Source of the DNA: Marmoricola sp.
Lineage (GTDB): Bacteria > Actinomycetota > Actinomycetes > Propionibacteriales > Nocardioidaceae
Assembly: GCA_025965315.1 (NCBI GenBank)
Contig: JAOPXD010000128.1
Location: forward strand, 1 to 33,401
DNA length: 33,401 bases
Direction of reading: 5' to 3'
Part shown: positions 1-8,954 of the stretch, piece after piece
How the letters are laid out: every line of letters starts with the position of its first letter
How positions within the stretch are numbered: the first letter of the stretch is position 1
Notes under the pieces: generated by a model
Seen by the model: the letters and a program-made list of their open reading frames with translations, nothing else
Database searches by the model: none
What the model was told of the DNA's origin: nothing
Translations under genes and position numbers: made by a program

Positions 1-287
1 GCGACCGGACTGGTTCCCTGGGTGTTGACGACCATGCCCTCGGCGACCGGAAGCGTGCAGGAGGCCTGCGGCTTCGGGAAACCGCGGCCGTTGCCGGCGT
101 CGGGGATGTCGACCAGGCACTGGCGGCAGGCACCGACCGGCTCGAGGAGCGGGTGGTCGCAGAACCGTGGGATCTGGACGCCGATCTGCTCGGCCGCCCG
201 GATCAGCAGGGTGTCCTTCGGGACGCTGACCTGGATGCCGTCGATGGTCAGGGTCACGAGGTCCGACTTGATCAGCTCTGCAGTCAT
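1..287 (-). CDS. nuoG: NADH-quinone oxidoreductase subunit G, N-terminal part (cut by window edge)
   Basis: This is the electron-carrying 75-kDa-type subunit of complex I; only the first 95 codons are inside the window. The visible part is the plant-type [2Fe-2S] ferredoxin domain: it opens [17 protein letters not shown], then shows [15 protein letters not shown] and a following Cys in the segment PQASCTLPV, which together give the N1b cluster ligands. The ATG overlaps the nuoF stop as ATGA, and a GAAGGAG-like ribosome-binding site lies inside the end of nuoF. It is the seventh gene of a nuoA-to-nuoG run and is expected to continue into nuoH and later genes. Identity is secure from motif and position; the remaining iron-sulfur and molybdopterin-like domains cannot be seen. 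Confidence 0.95.
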   Translation of the reverse strand, partial: MTAELIKSDLVTLTIDGIQVSVPKDTLLIRAAEQIGVQIPRFCDHPLLEPVGACRQCLVDIPDAGNGRGFPKPQASCTLPVAEGMVVNTQGTSPV

Positions 288-1606
288 GCCGTCGCTCCTT
301 CGGTCTCGAAGGCCGTCGATGCCAGCGGATCGAACGGGCAGCCGCCGTGCTCCAGGTGCGCGAGGTACTCCTCGCGGAAGTACTGGATCGAGGAGGTGAT
401 CGGGCTGGTCGCGCCGTCACCGAGCGCGCAGAACGAGCGGCCGAGGATGTTCTCGCACTGGTCGACGAGCAGGTCCAGGACCTCAGGGCCCTCGGCGACG
501 TCGAAGTCGCCCTTCTCGAGCCGGGTCAGCGTCTGGGTCAGCCACCAGGTGCCCTCGCGGCAGGGGGTGCACTTGCCGCAGGACTCGTGCTTGTAGAACT
601 CGGTCCAGCGCAGCACCGCGCGGACCACGCAGGTGGTCTCGTCGAAGATCTGCAGCGCCCGGGTGCCGAGCATCGAACCGGCGGCGCCGACGCCCTCGAA
701 GTCGAGCGGGATGTCGAGGTGCTCGGGAGTCAGCAGCGGCGTGCTGGAACCGCCGGGCGTCCAGAACTTCATCTCGTGGCCCGCGCGGATGCCGCCGGCC
801 AGCTCGATCAGCTTGCGCAGCGTGATGCCGAGCGGAGCCTCGTACTGGCCCGGGTTCGCGACGTGCCCCGAGAGCGAGAAGATGCCGAAGCCCTTCGACT
901 TCTCGGTGCCCATCGAGGCGAACCACTCCGCGCCGTTGCCGATGATGCTCGGCACCGAGGCGATCGACTCGACGTTGTTGATCACCGTCGGGCTGGCGTA
1001 GAGCCCGGCGACGGCGGGGAACGGCGGCCGCAGCCGCGGTTGGCCGCGCCGGCCCTCCAGACCCTCGAGCAGTGCCGTCTCCTCGCCGCAGATGTAGGCA
1101 CCGGCGCCGGCGTGCACGACGACGTCCAGGTCGTACCCGGACCCGTGGATGTCCTTACCGAGGTGACCGGCGGCGTACGCCTCGGTGACCGCGGCCTGGA
1201 CCCGGCGGACCACGTGCAGGACCTCGCCGCGGATGTAGATGAAGGCGGTGTTCGCCCGGATCGCGAACGAGCTGATGATGACGCCCTCGACCAGCGTGTG
1301 CGGCGTGGCCATCATCAGCGGGATGTCCTTGCAGGTCCCCGGCTCGGACTCGTCAGCGTTGACCACCAGGTACTTGGGCTTCGGGTTGTCCTGGGGGATG
1401 AAGCTCCACTTCATCCCGGTCGGGAAGCCGGCGCCGCCGCGGCCGCGCAGGCCGGAGTCCTTGACCGCGGTGATGATGTCGTCGGGGGCCATCGCGAGCG
1501 CCTTCTTCATCGCGCCGTACCCGCCGCTCGCCTCGTAGACGCTGAGCTTCCAGCTCTCCGCGGTGCCCCAGTCGGCCGTCAGCACCGGGGTGAGGGTGTC
1601 GCTCAT
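284..1606 (-). CDS. nuoF: NADH-quinone oxidoreductase subunit F (51-kDa, NADH/FMN-binding)
   Basis: This subunit binds NADH and FMN and passes electrons to cluster N3 in the peripheral arm of complex I. The protein is 440 aa, a normal family length. [13 protein letters not shown] at about residues 55-67 is the FMN/NADH glycine-rich motif, [15 protein letters not shown] is the central signature, and [12 protein letters not shown] (Cys343, 346, 349) with Cys393 in SFCALGD supplies the [4Fe-4S] cluster. The frame stays open far upstream, but the true start is the ATG beginning MSDTLTPVL, because it touches the nuoE stop (one-base TGATG-type overlap) and the upstream extension is a shadow of nuoE. 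It is translationally coupled to nuoE and nuoG. Confidence 0.97.
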   Translation of the reverse strand: MSDTLTPVLTADWGTAESWKLSVYEASGGYGAMKKALAMAPDDIITAVKDSGLRGRGGAGFPTGMKWSFIPQDNPKPKYLVVNADESEPGTCKDIPLMMATPHTLVEGVIISSFAIRANTAFIYIRGEVLHVVRRVQAAVTEAYAAGHLGKDIHGSGYDLDVVVHAGAGAYICGEETALLEGLEGRRGQPRLRPPFPAVAGLYASPTVINNVESIASVPSIIGNGAEWFASMGTEKSKGFGIFSLSGHVANPGQYEAPLGITLRKLIELAGGIRAGHEMKFWTPGGSSTPLLTPEHLDIPLDFEGVGAAGSMLGTRALQIFDETTCVVRAVLRWTEFYKHESCGKCTPCREGTWWLTQTLTRLEKGDFDVAEGPEVLDLLVDQCENILGRSFCALGDGATSPITSSIQYFREEYLAHLEHGGCPFDPLASTAFETEGATA

Positions 1607-2343
1607 CAGGACTCCTCTGCCTTGGTCTCGGACTCGGCACGCGACGTGTCGGCCTGCTCGACGGCTTCGACCTTGTCCTCGGTCACGGTGCCGGTGCTCC
1701 CGCTGACCGTGGAGGCGGGCGCGGACCACCCGTTCTGGCCGGCCAGCTTCAGGCCGACCTGCGAGGCCGGACCGGACGACGGACCCTCGTCGGCGAGCCC
1801 GTCGGGGAAGCCGGCGAGCACCCGCTCGGCCTCGCGCCAGGTGCAGAGCTGGGGGCCGCGGGTGGAGCGGACGTCCTTGCCGGCCCGCAGGTCGTCGACG
1901 ACCTGGATCGCCGAGGCCGGCGTCTGGTTGTCCATGAACTCCCAGTTGACCATCATCACCGGCGCGTAGTCGCAGGCCGCGTTGCACTCGATGTGCTCGA
2001 GGGTGACCTTGCCGTCCTCGGTGGTCTCGTCGTTGCCGACGTCGAGGTGCTCCTTGAGCCGCTCGAAGATCAGGTCGCCGCCCATCACCGCGCACAGCGT
2101 GTTGGTGCAGACCCCGACGTGGTAGTCGCCGACCGGGCGGCGCTTGTACATCGTGTAGAAGGTCGCGACCCCGCTGACCTCGGCCGCGGAGAGCTCGAGG
2201 ATCTCCGCGCACGCCTCGATCCCCTCGGGGGTGACCTGACCGGACACGCTCTGCACCAGGTGCAGCATCGGCAGCAGGCCCGAGCGCTTCTCCGGGTACC
2301 GCGCAGCGATCTCGAGCAGCTCGGCGTACGTCGTCTCGTTCAT
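1606..2343 (-). CDS. nuoE: NADH-quinone oxidoreductase subunit E (24-kDa, [2Fe-2S])
   Basis: This is the thioredoxin-fold 24-kDa subunit of the NADH-dehydrogenase module, holding cluster N1a. Cys79 and Cys84 (CTNTLC) and Cys120 and Cys124 (ECNAAC) are the four ligands in the family spacing. At 245 aa it is longer than the roughly 160-170 aa bacterial core. The extra 70 or so residues after the conserved [18 protein letters not shown] segment are rich in Ala, Ser, Thr, Gly and Glu and look disordered. The start ATG overlaps the nuoD stop as ATGA. The tail is probably a lineage-specific extension, and its role is unknown. Confidence 0.96.
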   Translation of the reverse strand: MNETTYAELLEIAARYPEKRSGLLPMLHLVQSVSGQVTPEGIEACAEILELSAAEVSGVATFYTMYKRRPVGDYHVGVCTNTLCAVMGGDLIFERLKEHLDVGNDETTEDGKVTLEHIECNAACDYAPVMMVNWEFMDNQTPASAIQVVDDLRAGKDVRSTRGPQLCTWREAERVLAGFPDGLADEGPSSGPASQVGLKLAGQNGWSAPASTVSGSTGTVTEDKVEAVEQADTSRAESETKAEES

Positions 2344-3677
2344 CGGTCAACACCACCCATGACGGGGTCGATGGATGCGATCGCGACGATGACGTCGGCG
2401 ATCATGCCGCCCTCGCTCATCACCGAGGTCGCCTGCAGGTTCGCGAACGACGGGTCCCGGAAGTGCGCCCGGAAAGGCCGGGTGCCACCGTCGGAGACCA
2501 GGTGCGCGCCGAGCTCGCCGCGGGGCGACTCGATCGGGACGTAGGCCTGGCCGGCCGGGACCCGGAAGCCCTCGGTGACCAGCTTGAAGTGGTGGATCAG
2601 GCCCTCCATGGACTCGCCCATGATGTGCTTGATGTGGTCGAGGCTGTTGCCCATGCCGTCGCTGCCGATCGCGAGCTGGCTGGGCCAGGCGATCTTCTTG
2701 TCGCCGATCATCACCGGAGCGCCTTCGAGGCCGGCGAGGCGCTCGACGCACTGCTCGACGATCTTCAGCGATTCCCACATCTCGTTGAGCCGGATCCGGA
2801 AGCGACCGTAGGCGTCGCAGGAGTCCCAGGTCTGGACCTCGAAGTCGTAGTCCTCGTAGCCGGAGTACGGCTGCATCTTGCGCAGGTCCCAGGCGTACCC
2901 GGTCGAGCGCAGCGGCGGCCCGGAGATGCCGAGCGCCAGGCAGCCGGCGAGGTCGAGGTGACCGACGTCGACCAGGCGGGCCTTGAAGATCGGGTTCGCA
3001 TTGCAGAGGTCGGCGTACTCGGGCAGGCGCTTCTTCATCAGCGCGACGAAGTCGCGGATCTCGTCGAGCGCTCCGGCCGGCATGTCCTGGGCGACGCCAC
3101 CGGGCCGGATGAACGCGTGGTTCATCCGCAGACCGGTGATCAGCTCGAAGAGGTCGAGGACCAGCTCACGCTCGCGGAAGCCGATCGTCATCACGGTCAG
3201 GGCGCCGATCTCCATGCCGCCGGTGGCAATGCAGACCAGGTGCGAGGAGATCCGGTTGAGCTCCATCAGCAGGACCCGCATGACCTGGGCCTTCTCCGGG
3301 ATGTCGTCGGTGACATCGAGGAGCCGCTCGACGCCGAGCACGTAGGTCATCTCGTTGTAGAACGGCGAGAGGTAGTCCATCCGGGTGCAGAACGTGACGC
3401 CCTGGACCCAGGTCCGGTACTCCATGTTCTTCTCGATGCCGGTGTGCAGGTAGCCGATGCCGCAGCGCGCCTCGGTGACGGTCTCGCCCTCGAGCTCGAG
3501 GATCAGCCGGAGCACACCGTGGGTCGAGGGGTGCTGCGGGCCCATGTTGACGACGATCTTGTCGTCGTGGTCCTCGGCGATGCCGGTGACGATCGAGTCC
3601 CAGTCCTGGCCGGTGACGGTGTAGACCTTGCCCTGGGTGGTCTCGGACTCGGTTGCTGCATAAGGATCTGCGGTCAT
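2340..3677 (-). CDS. nuoD: NADH-quinone oxidoreductase subunit D (49-kDa, quinone site)
   Basis: This is the 49-kDa subunit that, with NuoB, forms the quinone-binding cavity of complex I; here the quinone should be menaquinone. The 445-aa protein has the family signature [15 protein letters not shown] (residues about 44-58), the [10 protein letters not shown] helix, and the C-terminal stretch [16 protein letters not shown] followed by the conserved FANLQA region. The first roughly 40 residues are a poorly conserved acidic leader, common in actinobacteria. The ATG shares one base with the nuoC stop (TGATG), and the stop overlaps the nuoE ATG, so translation of the three genes is probably coupled. 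Confidence 0.97.
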   Translation of the reverse strand: MTADPYAATESETTQGKVYTVTGQDWDSIVTGIAEDHDDKIVVNMGPQHPSTHGVLRLILELEGETVTEARCGIGYLHTGIEKNMEYRTWVQGVTFCTRMDYLSPFYNEMTYVLGVERLLDVTDDIPEKAQVMRVLLMELNRISSHLVCIATGGMEIGALTVMTIGFRERELVLDLFELITGLRMNHAFIRPGGVAQDMPAGALDEIRDFVALMKKRLPEYADLCNANPIFKARLVDVGHLDLAGCLALGISGPPLRSTGYAWDLRKMQPYSGYEDYDFEVQTWDSCDAYGRFRIRLNEMWESLKIVEQCVERLAGLEGAPVMIGDKKIAWPSQLAIGSDGMGNSLDHIKHIMGESMEGLIHHFKLVTEGFRVPAGQAYVPIESPRGELGAHLVSDGGTRPFRAHFRDPSFANLQATSVMSEGGMIADVIVAIASIDPVMGGVDR

Positions 3678-4387
3678 CAGCTGTACGACCTCCGCTCGTC
3701 GGGCGGAGGAACTGTCGCGCCCTTGTATTCCACCGGGATGCCCCCGAGTGGGTAGTCCTTGCGCTGCGGGTGGCCCGGCCAGTCGTCGGGCATCTCGATC
3801 CGGGTCAGCGCCGGGTGGCCGTCGAAGACGATCCCGAAGAAGTCGAAGGCCTCGCGCTCGTGCCAGTCCGCGGTCGGGTACGTCGCGCAGACGCTGGGAA
3901 CGTGCGGGTCGGCGTCGGGCATGGTGACCTCGAGCCGGATCCGGCGGTTGTGGGTCATCGAGAGCAGGTGGTAGACCGCGTGCAGCTCGCGGCCGGTGTC
4001 GTCGGGGTAGTGCACGCCGCTGACGCCGGAGCAGAACTCGAAGCGCAGCTTCTCGTCGTCGCGGAGCAGCTTGACCATCGCCAGCAGGTCCTCGCGACGG
4101 ATGAAGAAGGTGATCTCGCCGCGGTGGACGACGACCTTCTCGACGGCCGCCTCGACGCCGGCCGCCTTGCTGGCGGTGGCCAGGGACGCGGCGACGTCGT
4201 CCATCCAGCCGCCGTACGGCGGGGTGCTCGCGCCGGGGAGCTCGACGGTCCGGTTCAGGCCGCCGTACCCGGAGGTGTCGCCGCTGCCGCTGACGCCGAA
4301 CATGCCTTCGTGGTGGCCGATCACCTCGCCGGGCTCCGGGGTCGCCGCGGCCGCGACGACGTCCGTGGTCGGGTCCTGCTCGGTCAT
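3677..4387 (-). CDS. nuoC: NADH-quinone oxidoreductase subunit C (30-kDa)
   Basis: This is the 30-kDa peripheral-arm subunit that connects NuoD and NuoB. The 236-aa protein carries the 30-kDa signature near its C terminus: [16 protein letters not shown], then [20 protein letters not shown]. The first roughly 85 residues form a Gly/Pro/Ala-rich extension, typical of actinobacterial NuoC. The frame is open upstream into nuoB, but the ATG beginning [11 protein letters not shown] overlaps the nuoB stop as ATGA and is the right start. It is not fused to NuoD, unlike in E. coli. Confidence 0.96.
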   Translation of the reverse strand: MTEQDPTTDVVAAAATPEPGEVIGHHEGMFGVSGSGDTSGYGGLNRTVELPGASTPPYGGWMDDVAASLATASKAAGVEAAVEKVVVHRGEITFFIRREDLLAMVKLLRDDEKLRFEFCSGVSGVHYPDDTGRELHAVYHLLSMTHNRRIRLEVTMPDADPHVPSVCATYPTADWHEREAFDFFGIVFDGHPALTRIEMPDDWPGHPQRKDYPLGGIPVEYKGATVPPPDERRSYS

Positions 4388-4938
4388 CGCAGCAGCCCCC
4401 GCATCTGGCTGGTCGGCAGCGCGGTGAGCGCAGCGGCCTCGTTGGCCTCGATCTCGGCCAGGCGGTTCACGCCGAGCTTGGTGTTCTGGACCTGCTCGTG
4501 CAGCTTGAGGATCGCGTCGATCAGCATCTCCGGCCGCGGCGGGCAGCCCGGCAGGTACATGTCGACCGGGAACACGTGGTCGACGCCCTGGACGACCGCG
4601 TAGTTGTTGAACATCCCGCCGGAGCTGGCGCAGACGCCCATCGCCAGGACCCACTTGGGCTCGGGCATCTGGTCGTAGATCTGGCGCAGCACCGGTGCCA
4701 TCTTCTGGCTGACCCGACCGGCCACGATCATCAGGTCGGCCTGGCGGGGGCTGGCGCGGAAGACCTCCATGCCGAAGCGGGCGAGGTCGTACTTGGGGCC
4801 GCCGCTGGTCATCATCTCGATCGCGCAGCAGGCCAGCCCGAAGGTGGCCGGCCAGAACGAGGCCTTGCGCATGTAGCCGGCGACGCCCTCGACCGTGGTC
4901 AGCAGTACGCCGGACGGAAGCTTCTCTTCAAGTCCCAT
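4384..4938 (-). CDS. nuoB: NADH-quinone oxidoreductase subunit B (N2 cluster)
   Basis: This subunit holds the terminal [4Fe-4S] cluster N2, which reduces quinone at the NuoB/NuoD interface. It is 184 aa, a normal length. The ligands are the adjacent Cys37-Cys38 in GLACCAIEM, Cys103 in MGVCASSGG and Cys132 in YLPGCPPRP; the tandem cysteines are diagnostic. The gene starts six bases after the nuoA stop and overlaps nuoC by four bases. Confidence 0.97.
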   Translation of the reverse strand: MGLEEKLPSGVLLTTVEGVAGYMRKASFWPATFGLACCAIEMMTSGGPKYDLARFGMEVFRASPRQADLMIVAGRVSQKMAPVLRQIYDQMPEPKWVLAMGVCASSGGMFNNYAVVQGVDHVFPVDMYLPGCPPRPEMLIDAILKLHEQVQNTKLGVNRLAEIEANEAAALTALPTSQMRGLLR

Positions 4939-4944
4939 GTCAGC

Positions 4945-5304
4945 TCAATCCCAGTCCAGGCCGCCGCGTCGCCACACGTACGTGTAGGCGACGAAGACGG
5001 GAACGATGAAGAGGATCATCTCGACCAGGGCGAAGGTGCCCATCGCGTCGAAGGAGACGGCGAGCGGGTAGAGGAAGACGATCTCGATGTCGAAGACGAT
5101 GAAGAGCATCGCGGTGATGTAGTACCGGACCGGGAACCGGCCGCCGCCCACCGGCTGCGGCGTCGGTTCGATCCCGCACTCGTAGGAGTCGAGCTTCGCG
5201 CGGTTGTAGCGCTTCGGGCCGATGGCCGAGCTCATGATCACCGAGACGATGGCGAACCCGCTGGCCAGGATCAGGAGCGCCAGAACGGGGGTGTAGAGGT
5301 TCAT
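4945..5304 (-). CDS. nuoA: NADH-quinone oxidoreductase subunit A (membrane)
   Basis: This is a small membrane subunit of complex I with three transmembrane helices. The 119-aa protein has hydrophobic segments near residues 5-28, 62-85 and 90-110, with the conserved loop YECGIEPTP and the FDIEIVFLYP motif between and within them. It starts at an ATG preceded by GGAAGGTGAGG, a good ribosome-binding site, and is the first gene of the operon. The 172 bases upstream carry the Rex-like operator described separately, so the operon is likely repressed when the NADH/NAD+ ratio is low. Confidence 0.97.
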   Translation of the reverse strand: MNLYTPVLALLILASGFAIVSVIMSSAIGPKRYNRAKLDSYECGIEPTPQPVGGGRFPVRYYITAMLFIVFDIEIVFLYPLAVSFDAMGTFALVEMILFIVPVFVAYTYVWRRGGLDWD

Positions 5305-5346
5305 TCCTCACCTTCCTGCAGTGTTCGCAGCGCGCAGTTTGTGCGC

Positions 5347-5364
5347 TTGTGAACAACTTCACGA
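5347..5364. promoter_or_regulatory. Rex-type operator upstream of nuoA
   Basis: The sequence TTGTGAACAACTTCACGA matches the Rex operator consensus TTGTGAA-N4-TTCACAA at 13 of 14 half-site positions, the exception being one G for A in the right half. It lies 43 bases upstream of the nuoA start codon. Rex is a redox repressor released from DNA by NADH, and in Streptomyces coelicolor it is known to control respiratory genes including nuo. No rex gene is in the window. Function is inferred from the match and the location. Confidence 0.8.
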
Positions 5365-5380
5365 TCTCGCGTCGTTACGC

Positions 5381-5386
5381 AGCATA
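5381..5386 (-). promoter_or_regulatory. candidate -10 element of the nuo operon
   Basis: On the minus strand this reads TATGCT, a TANNNT-type -10, about 77 bases before the nuoA start. Transcription from it would begin near 5374, placing the Rex-like operator just downstream of the start site, where a bound repressor would block elongation or open-complex formation. No convincing -35 is visible, so this is a weak call. Confidence 0.3.
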
Positions 5387-5476
5387 GAGGCCTACGTCAC
5401 ATCCCGCGACACCCCCTCCGACATTGGGGTTTCACGCTCAGAAAAGGCTATTTACCCAAGGGGTCTGTGCCCTATA

Positions 5477-6166
5477 TCACTTGGTGCCGTGGTGCAGGGC
5501 GACGATGCCTCCGGAGAGGTTGCGCCACTTCACCGAGCCCCAGCCCGCCTGCTGCAACCGCGTCGCCAGGCCGGCCTGGTCGGGCCACGCCCGGATCGAC
5601 TCGGCCAGGTAGACGTACGCGTCCGGTGAGGACGAGACCGCCCGGGCCACGGCCGGCAGCGCCTTCATCAGGTACTCGATGTAGACCGTCCGGAACGGCG
5701 ACCAGACCGGTGCGCTGAACTCGCAGACCACGATCCGGCCGCCCGGCTTCGTCACCCGGAGCAGCTCGCGCAGTCCGGCGTCGGGATCGACGATGTTGCG
5801 CAGGCCGAAGGAGATCGTGACCGCGTCGAAGGTCCCGTCCGCGAACGGGAGCCGGGTCCCGTCGCCGGCGACGAACGGCAGGTGCGGCTTGGCGCGCTTG
5901 CCGACGCGCAGCATCCCGACCGAGAAGTCGCACGGGACCACGGTCGCGCCGCGGTCGCGGAAGGGCTGGCTCGACGTACCGGTCCCGGCCGCGAGGTCCA
6001 GCACCAGCTCGCCCGGCTTCGGGTCCACGGCGTCGATGACCTGGCCGCGCCAGCGACGGTCCTGGCCGAGCGACAGCACGTCGTTGGTGATGTCGTAGCG
6101 GGCGGCGACGTCGTCGAACATCGCCTGCACCTCGGCGGGGTTCTTGTCCAGGTCTGCTCGGGTCAC
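5477..6166 (-). CDS. menG: Demethylmenaquinone methyltransferase
   Basis: This enzyme makes the last step of menaquinone synthesis, the SAM-dependent C-methylation of demethylmenaquinone (UbiE/MenG family). The 229-aa protein starts GTG ([21 protein letters not shown]). It shows the SAM-binding [10 protein letters not shown] at about residues 58-67, [17 protein letters not shown] (the UbiE signature region) and [22 protein letters not shown] -10-like hexamer ends seven bases before the GTG, with no ribosome-binding site, suggesting a leaderless message. It is divergent from menF across 53 bases, and nuoA lies downstream on the same strand after 172 bases. The quinone fits its neighbours: NuoA-G use it, and MenF starts its synthesis. 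Confidence 0.95.
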   Translation of the reverse strand: MTRADLDKNPAEVQAMFDDVAARYDITNDVLSLGQDRRWRGQVIDAVDPKPGELVLDLAAGTGTSSQPFRDRGATVVPCDFSVGMLRVGKRAKPHLPFVAGDGTRLPFADGTFDAVTISFGLRNIVDPDAGLRELLRVTKPGGRIVVCEFSAPVWSPFRTVYIEYLMKALPAVARAVSSSPDAYVYLAESIRAWPDQAGLATRLQQAGWGSVKWRNLSGGIVALHHGTK

Positions 6167-6173
6167 CCGGGAG

Positions 6174-6179
6174 AGGGTA
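6174..6179 (-). promoter_or_regulatory. leaderless -10 element for menG
   Basis: TACCCT on the minus strand ends seven bases before the menG GTG, the spacing that puts the transcription start at the start codon. No ribosome-binding site or clear -35 is seen. Confidence 0.55.
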
Positions 6180-6206
6180 CGCGGCAGGCCGCTTCGTCGC
6201 TGGTCG

Positions 6207-6212
6207 TAGGCT
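6207..6212 (+). promoter_or_regulatory. leaderless -10 element for menF
   Basis: TAGGCT ends seven bases before the menF GTG at 6220, with no ribosome-binding site between. Together with the menG element this forms a compact back-to-back pair of promoters. Confidence 0.55.
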
Positions 6213-6219
6213 GGTTCTC

Positions 6220-7470
6220 GTGACCTCCTCGCCCTCCTCAGTGCCCCGCCTGGTGGCGCGCACCGTCGAGGTCGGCGACCCGGGTCCGCTGCTCGACCTG
6301 CTCCCGGTCGACCAGCCGATGACCTGGCTGCGCCGGGGCGAGGGCATCGTCACCTGGGGCATCGCGGCCGAGTGCCGGACCAGCTCCGAGAGCCGCTTCG
6401 AGGACGCCTCGACCTGGTGGCGCAACGTGGTCCGGGTGGCCGCGGTCGCCGACGAGGTCGAGGTTCCCGGCACCGGGCTGATCTGCCTGGGCAGCTTCGC
6501 GTTCGCCGACGACCCCGGCGACTCTGTCCTGACCATCCCCCAGGTCGTGGTCGGTCGTCGCGGCGACCGGTTCTGGGTCACCAGCATCGGCGCCACCGCC
6601 GACGAGGTCCCCGCGCTGCGCGCGCAGCCGCTCCCCGAGCCACCGGTGAACCTGGCCTTCGCCGACGGCGCCCGTTCGGGCGCCGAGTGGGAGGGCGTGG
6701 TCTGGGAAGCCGTCCTGCACCTGAACGCCGGCGAGCTCGACAAGGTGGTGCTGGCCCGCGACCTGGTCGCCACCGCGGACGCCCCGATCGACGTCCGCTG
6801 GCCGTTGCGCCGGCTCGGGTCCGAGTACGAGATGTGCTGGACCTTCCACGTGGATGGCCTCTTCGGCGCGACCCCGGAGCTGCTCGTACGCCGCGAGAAG
6901 GGTCTGGTCACCTCCCGGGTGCTGGCCGGGACCATCCGGCGTACGGGGGACGACGAGCACGACCTGACCCTGGCCGCCACGCTGGCCCGCTCCTCGAAGG
7001 ATCTCGAGGAGCACGAGTACGCCGTCCGGTCGGTGGCCGATGCGCTCGCGCCGTACTGCTCCTCGATGAACGTGCCCGAGGCACCCTTCGTGCTGCACCT
7101 GCCGAACGTGATGCACCTGGCGACCGATGTCGCCGGGGTCGCCCACGACGGCGGCGCCAGCGTCCTCGACCTGGCTGCTGCCCTCCACCCCTCGGCTGCG
7201 GTCGGCGGCACCCCCACCAAGCTCGCCGTCGAGATGATCGCCGAGATCGAGGGCATGGACCGCGGCCGGTACGCCGGACCGGTCGGCTGGATGAACGCCT
7301 ACGGGGACGGCGAGTTCGGGATCGCCCTGCGCTCCGCGGAGATCAACGGCAACCGGGTCCGGCTCTTCGCGGGCTGCGGGATCGTCGCTGACTCCGACCC
7401 CGAGGCCGAGCTGGCCGAGGCCCAGGCCAAGTTCGTCCCGGTCCGGGACTCGCTCGCCGGGCCGCGGTGA
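6220..7470 (+). CDS. menF: Isochorismate synthase (menaquinone pathway)
   Basis: This enzyme converts chorismate to isochorismate, the entry step to menaquinone. The 416-aa protein belongs to the chorismate-binding family. Seen motifs are [11 protein letters not shown], the [12 protein letters not shown] helix with the catalytic/Mg-binding acids, [30 protein letters not shown] and [15 protein letters not shown] near the C terminus. The start is a GTG with a probable leaderless promoter; a downstream in-frame GTG (about 6241) is less likely. EntC/DhbC-type isochorismate synthases of siderophore pathways look alike, but the neighbouring menG and the nearby menD, C, E and A favour the menaquinone role. 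It overlaps the next gene by four bases (GTGA). Confidence 0.9.
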   Translation: MTSSPSSVPRLVARTVEVGDPGPLLDLLPVDQPMTWLRRGEGIVTWGIAAECRTSSESRFEDASTWWRNVVRVAAVADEVEVPGTGLICLGSFAFADDPGDSVLTIPQVVVGRRGDRFWVTSIGATADEVPALRAQPLPEPPVNLAFADGARSGAEWEGVVWEAVLHLNAGELDKVVLARDLVATADAPIDVRWPLRRLGSEYEMCWTFHVDGLFGATPELLVRREKGLVTSRVLAGTIRRTGDDEHDLTLAATLARSSKDLEEHEYAVRSVADALAPYCSSMNVPEAPFVLHLPNVMHLATDVAGVAHDGGASVLDLAAALHPSAAVGGTPTKLAVEMIAEIEGMDRGRYAGPVGWMNAYGDGEFGIALRSAEINGNRVRLFAGCGIVADSDPEAELAEAQAKFVPVRDSLAGPR

Positions 7471-8303
7471 CACTCGCCGTCACCGGCTCGACCGGTCACC
7501 TCGGTTCGATCGTCGCCGCTGCCCTCGCCGACCTCGAGCCGCGGCTGGTCGTGCGCGACCCCTCCCGGGCACCGTCGATCCCGGGCACCACGGTTGCGCA
7601 GGCGTCGTACGGCGACCTCGAGGCATCCCGCGACGCGCTCACCGGGGTCGACCTGCTGTTCATGGTCTCCGCCGCTGAGAGCCGGACCCGCCGCGAGGAG
7701 CACCGGACCTTCATCCGGGCGGCCGCCGAGGCCGGCGTCAGCCACCTCGTCTACACCTCGTTCTCGGGAGCGTCGGCGGACGCGACCTTCACGCTGGGGC
7801 GCGACCACCACGACGCCGAGGTGGCGATCGTCGAGTCCGGACTCGACCACACCATCCTGCGCGACAACTTCTACCTCGACCTGCTGCCGCTCTTCGCCGA
7901 CGAGCACGGCGTGATCCGCGGGCCGGCGGACGAGGGCCGGGTTGCCGGCGTTGCCCGGGCCGACGTCGCCGCGGTCGCCGTCGAGGTGCTCCGCTCCCCC
8001 GCCGACCACCTGAACGCGACGTACGAGCTCACCGGTCCCGAAGCCCTGACGATGGCCGAGATCGCCGCCCGCGCCGGCACGGTGCTGGGTCGCGACCTGC
8101 GCTTCGAGAACGAGACCGAGGACGAGGCCTACGCGTCCCGGCGGGCGGCGTACGACGCCGAGCAGTGGCAGCTGGACGCCTGGGTGAGCACCTACACGGC
8201 CATCCGGGACGGCGAGTGCGCCCGGCTCACCGACGACGTCCGACGGGTCACCGGGGTGCGGCCGCGGTCGCTGGAGCGCGCGCTGCTCGATGCACCGCAT
8301 TGA
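7467..8303 (+). CDS. NmrA-like NAD(P)-dependent oxidoreductase
   Basis: This is a 278-aa atypical short-chain dehydrogenase with an N-terminal Rossmann motif GSTGHLG at about residues 7-13, followed by the NmrA/QorB-type pattern: VDLLFMVSA, EAGVSHLVYTSFSGA, HTILRDNFYLDLL, a YELTGPEALTMAEIA segment and a C-terminal substrate domain. Family members reduce quinones (QorB) or act as redox-sensing regulators, and the specific substrate is not evident. It starts GTG overlapping the menF stop, so it is co-transcribed with menF; a quinone-reductase role would fit but is inference. Its stop codon overlaps the promoter region of the toxin-antitoxin pair. Confidence 0.85.
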   Translation: MTLAVTGSTGHLGSIVAAALADLEPRLVVRDPSRAPSIPGTTVAQASYGDLEASRDALTGVDLLFMVSAAESRTRREEHRTFIRAAAEAGVSHLVYTSFSGASADATFTLGRDHHDAEVAIVESGLDHTILRDNFYLDLLPLFADEHGVIRGPADEGRVAGVARADVAAVAVEVLRSPADHLNATYELTGPEALTMAEIAARAGTVLGRDLRFENETEDEAYASRRAAYDAEQWQLDAWVSTYTAIRDGECARLTDDVRRVTGVRPRSLERALLDAPH

Positions 8304-8323
8304 CTTAGTCCGTTAGACTTAGT
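8302..8323. promoter_or_regulatory. direct-repeat operator/promoter of the toxin-antitoxin pair
   Basis: Two copies of GACTTAGT (8302-8309 and 8316-8323) lie 14 bases apart just before the antitoxin ATG. The first extends to the near-palindrome GACTTAGTC. Antitoxins of this family bind their own promoters, so this is a likely autoregulatory operator. TAGACT at 8314-8319 is six bases before the ATG, the leaderless spacing. Confidence 0.55.
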
Positions 8324-8325
8324 TC

Positions 8326-8547
8326 ATGTCGGTCACGGTGAACATCCACGAAGCAAAGACACACCTGTCGAAGCTGCTGGCTCAGGTCGAGGCCGGCGAA
8401 CAGGTCGTGATCGCACGCAACGGCAAGCCGGTCGCCAAGCTCGAGCCCTTCGTCCGGCCGAAGCTCAAGATCGGGTTCCTCGACGTCGACACCCCGCCGG
8501 ACTTCTTTGATCCGATGACCGAGGAGGAACTAGCCGAGTGGGAGTGA
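8326..8547 (+). CDS. Phd/YefM-family antitoxin
   Basis: This is the antitoxin of a type II toxin-antitoxin pair: it should neutralise the PIN toxin encoded next and repress the shared promoter. The 73-aa protein has the prevent-host-death fold signature VNIHEAKTHLSKLLAQVEAGE followed by VVIARNGKPVAKLEP, which forms the DNA-binding dimer. Its acidic C terminus, PPDFFDPMTEEELAEWE, is the part expected to wrap the toxin. It starts 22 bases after the NmrA-like gene and ends overlapping the toxin gene. The ATG is likely leaderless. Confidence 0.9.
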   Translation: MSVTVNIHEAKTHLSKLLAQVEAGEQVVIARNGKPVAKLEPFVRPKLKIGFLDVDTPPDFFDPMTEEELAEWE

Positions 8548-8936
8548 GCTACCTGCTCGACACCCATGCGCTCATCTGGCTTTCCAGCCGACGGAGAAGC
8601 CCGTCGGTCGAGCTGATCGCAGCACTGGAGGGTGGCGATGGAGCACCCTTCGTATCCGCCGTGTCTGCATTCGAGATCTCGACGAAGGTACGGCTCGGCA
8701 AGCTCGATGAAGCACGAGCACTGGCACACGGATGGGGCACCTTGGTGCCCGCGCTCGGCGCCCGAACCCTGGAGCTGAACGACCGGCACGCCCTCCTGGC
8801 CGGACGACTCGAATGGCCGCACAAGGACCCGTTCGACCGGCTGCTCGCAGCGCAGGCGATCACCGAGGGCCTCACCCTGGTGACCGCGGATCCGGCGTTC
8901 GACACTGCGCCCGGACTCTCGCTGCTCCGCTGGTAG
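8538..8936 (+). CDS. VapC-like PIN-domain ribonuclease toxin
   Basis: This is a PIN-domain RNase toxin of the Phd/VapC pair, 132 aa. The acidic Mg-binding residues are present: Asp8 in YLLDTHALIW, Glu46 in SAFEIST, Asp97/Asp100 in HKDPFDRLLAAQA, and Asp118 in LVTADPAF, so it should be active. Two GTG starts are possible. The one at 8538 sits ten bases after GAGGAGG, while the one at 8544 overlaps the antitoxin stop as GTGA; either gives the same domain. The RNA target cannot be told from sequence. It converges with the exporter permease 18 bases away. Confidence 0.9.
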   Translation: MGVSYLLDTHALIWLSSRRRSPSVELIAALEGGDGAPFVSAVSAFEISTKVRLGKLDEARALAHGWGTLVPALGARTLELNDRHALLAGRLEWPHKDPFDRLLAAQAITEGLTLVTADPAFDTAPGLSLLRW

Positions 8937-8954
8937 TCGCGCAGGGCCGGCCGC

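Noticed and set aside
347..1969. Long plus-strand open frames opposite the nuo genes and other minus-strand operons
   Set aside because: They are composition-driven shadows: repetitive Arg/Ala/Gly/Asp content, no domains, no start signals.
284..2356. A single 690-residue open frame covering nuoF and nuoE
   Set aside because: Only the 440 residues after MSDTLTPVL are NuoF; the rest is a GC-rich shadow of nuoE with no recognisable domain.
5407..5470. ACCCC/GGGGGT pairing downstream of menG as a terminator
   Set aside because: The stem is only five bases and there is no T tract; a menG terminator could not be supported.
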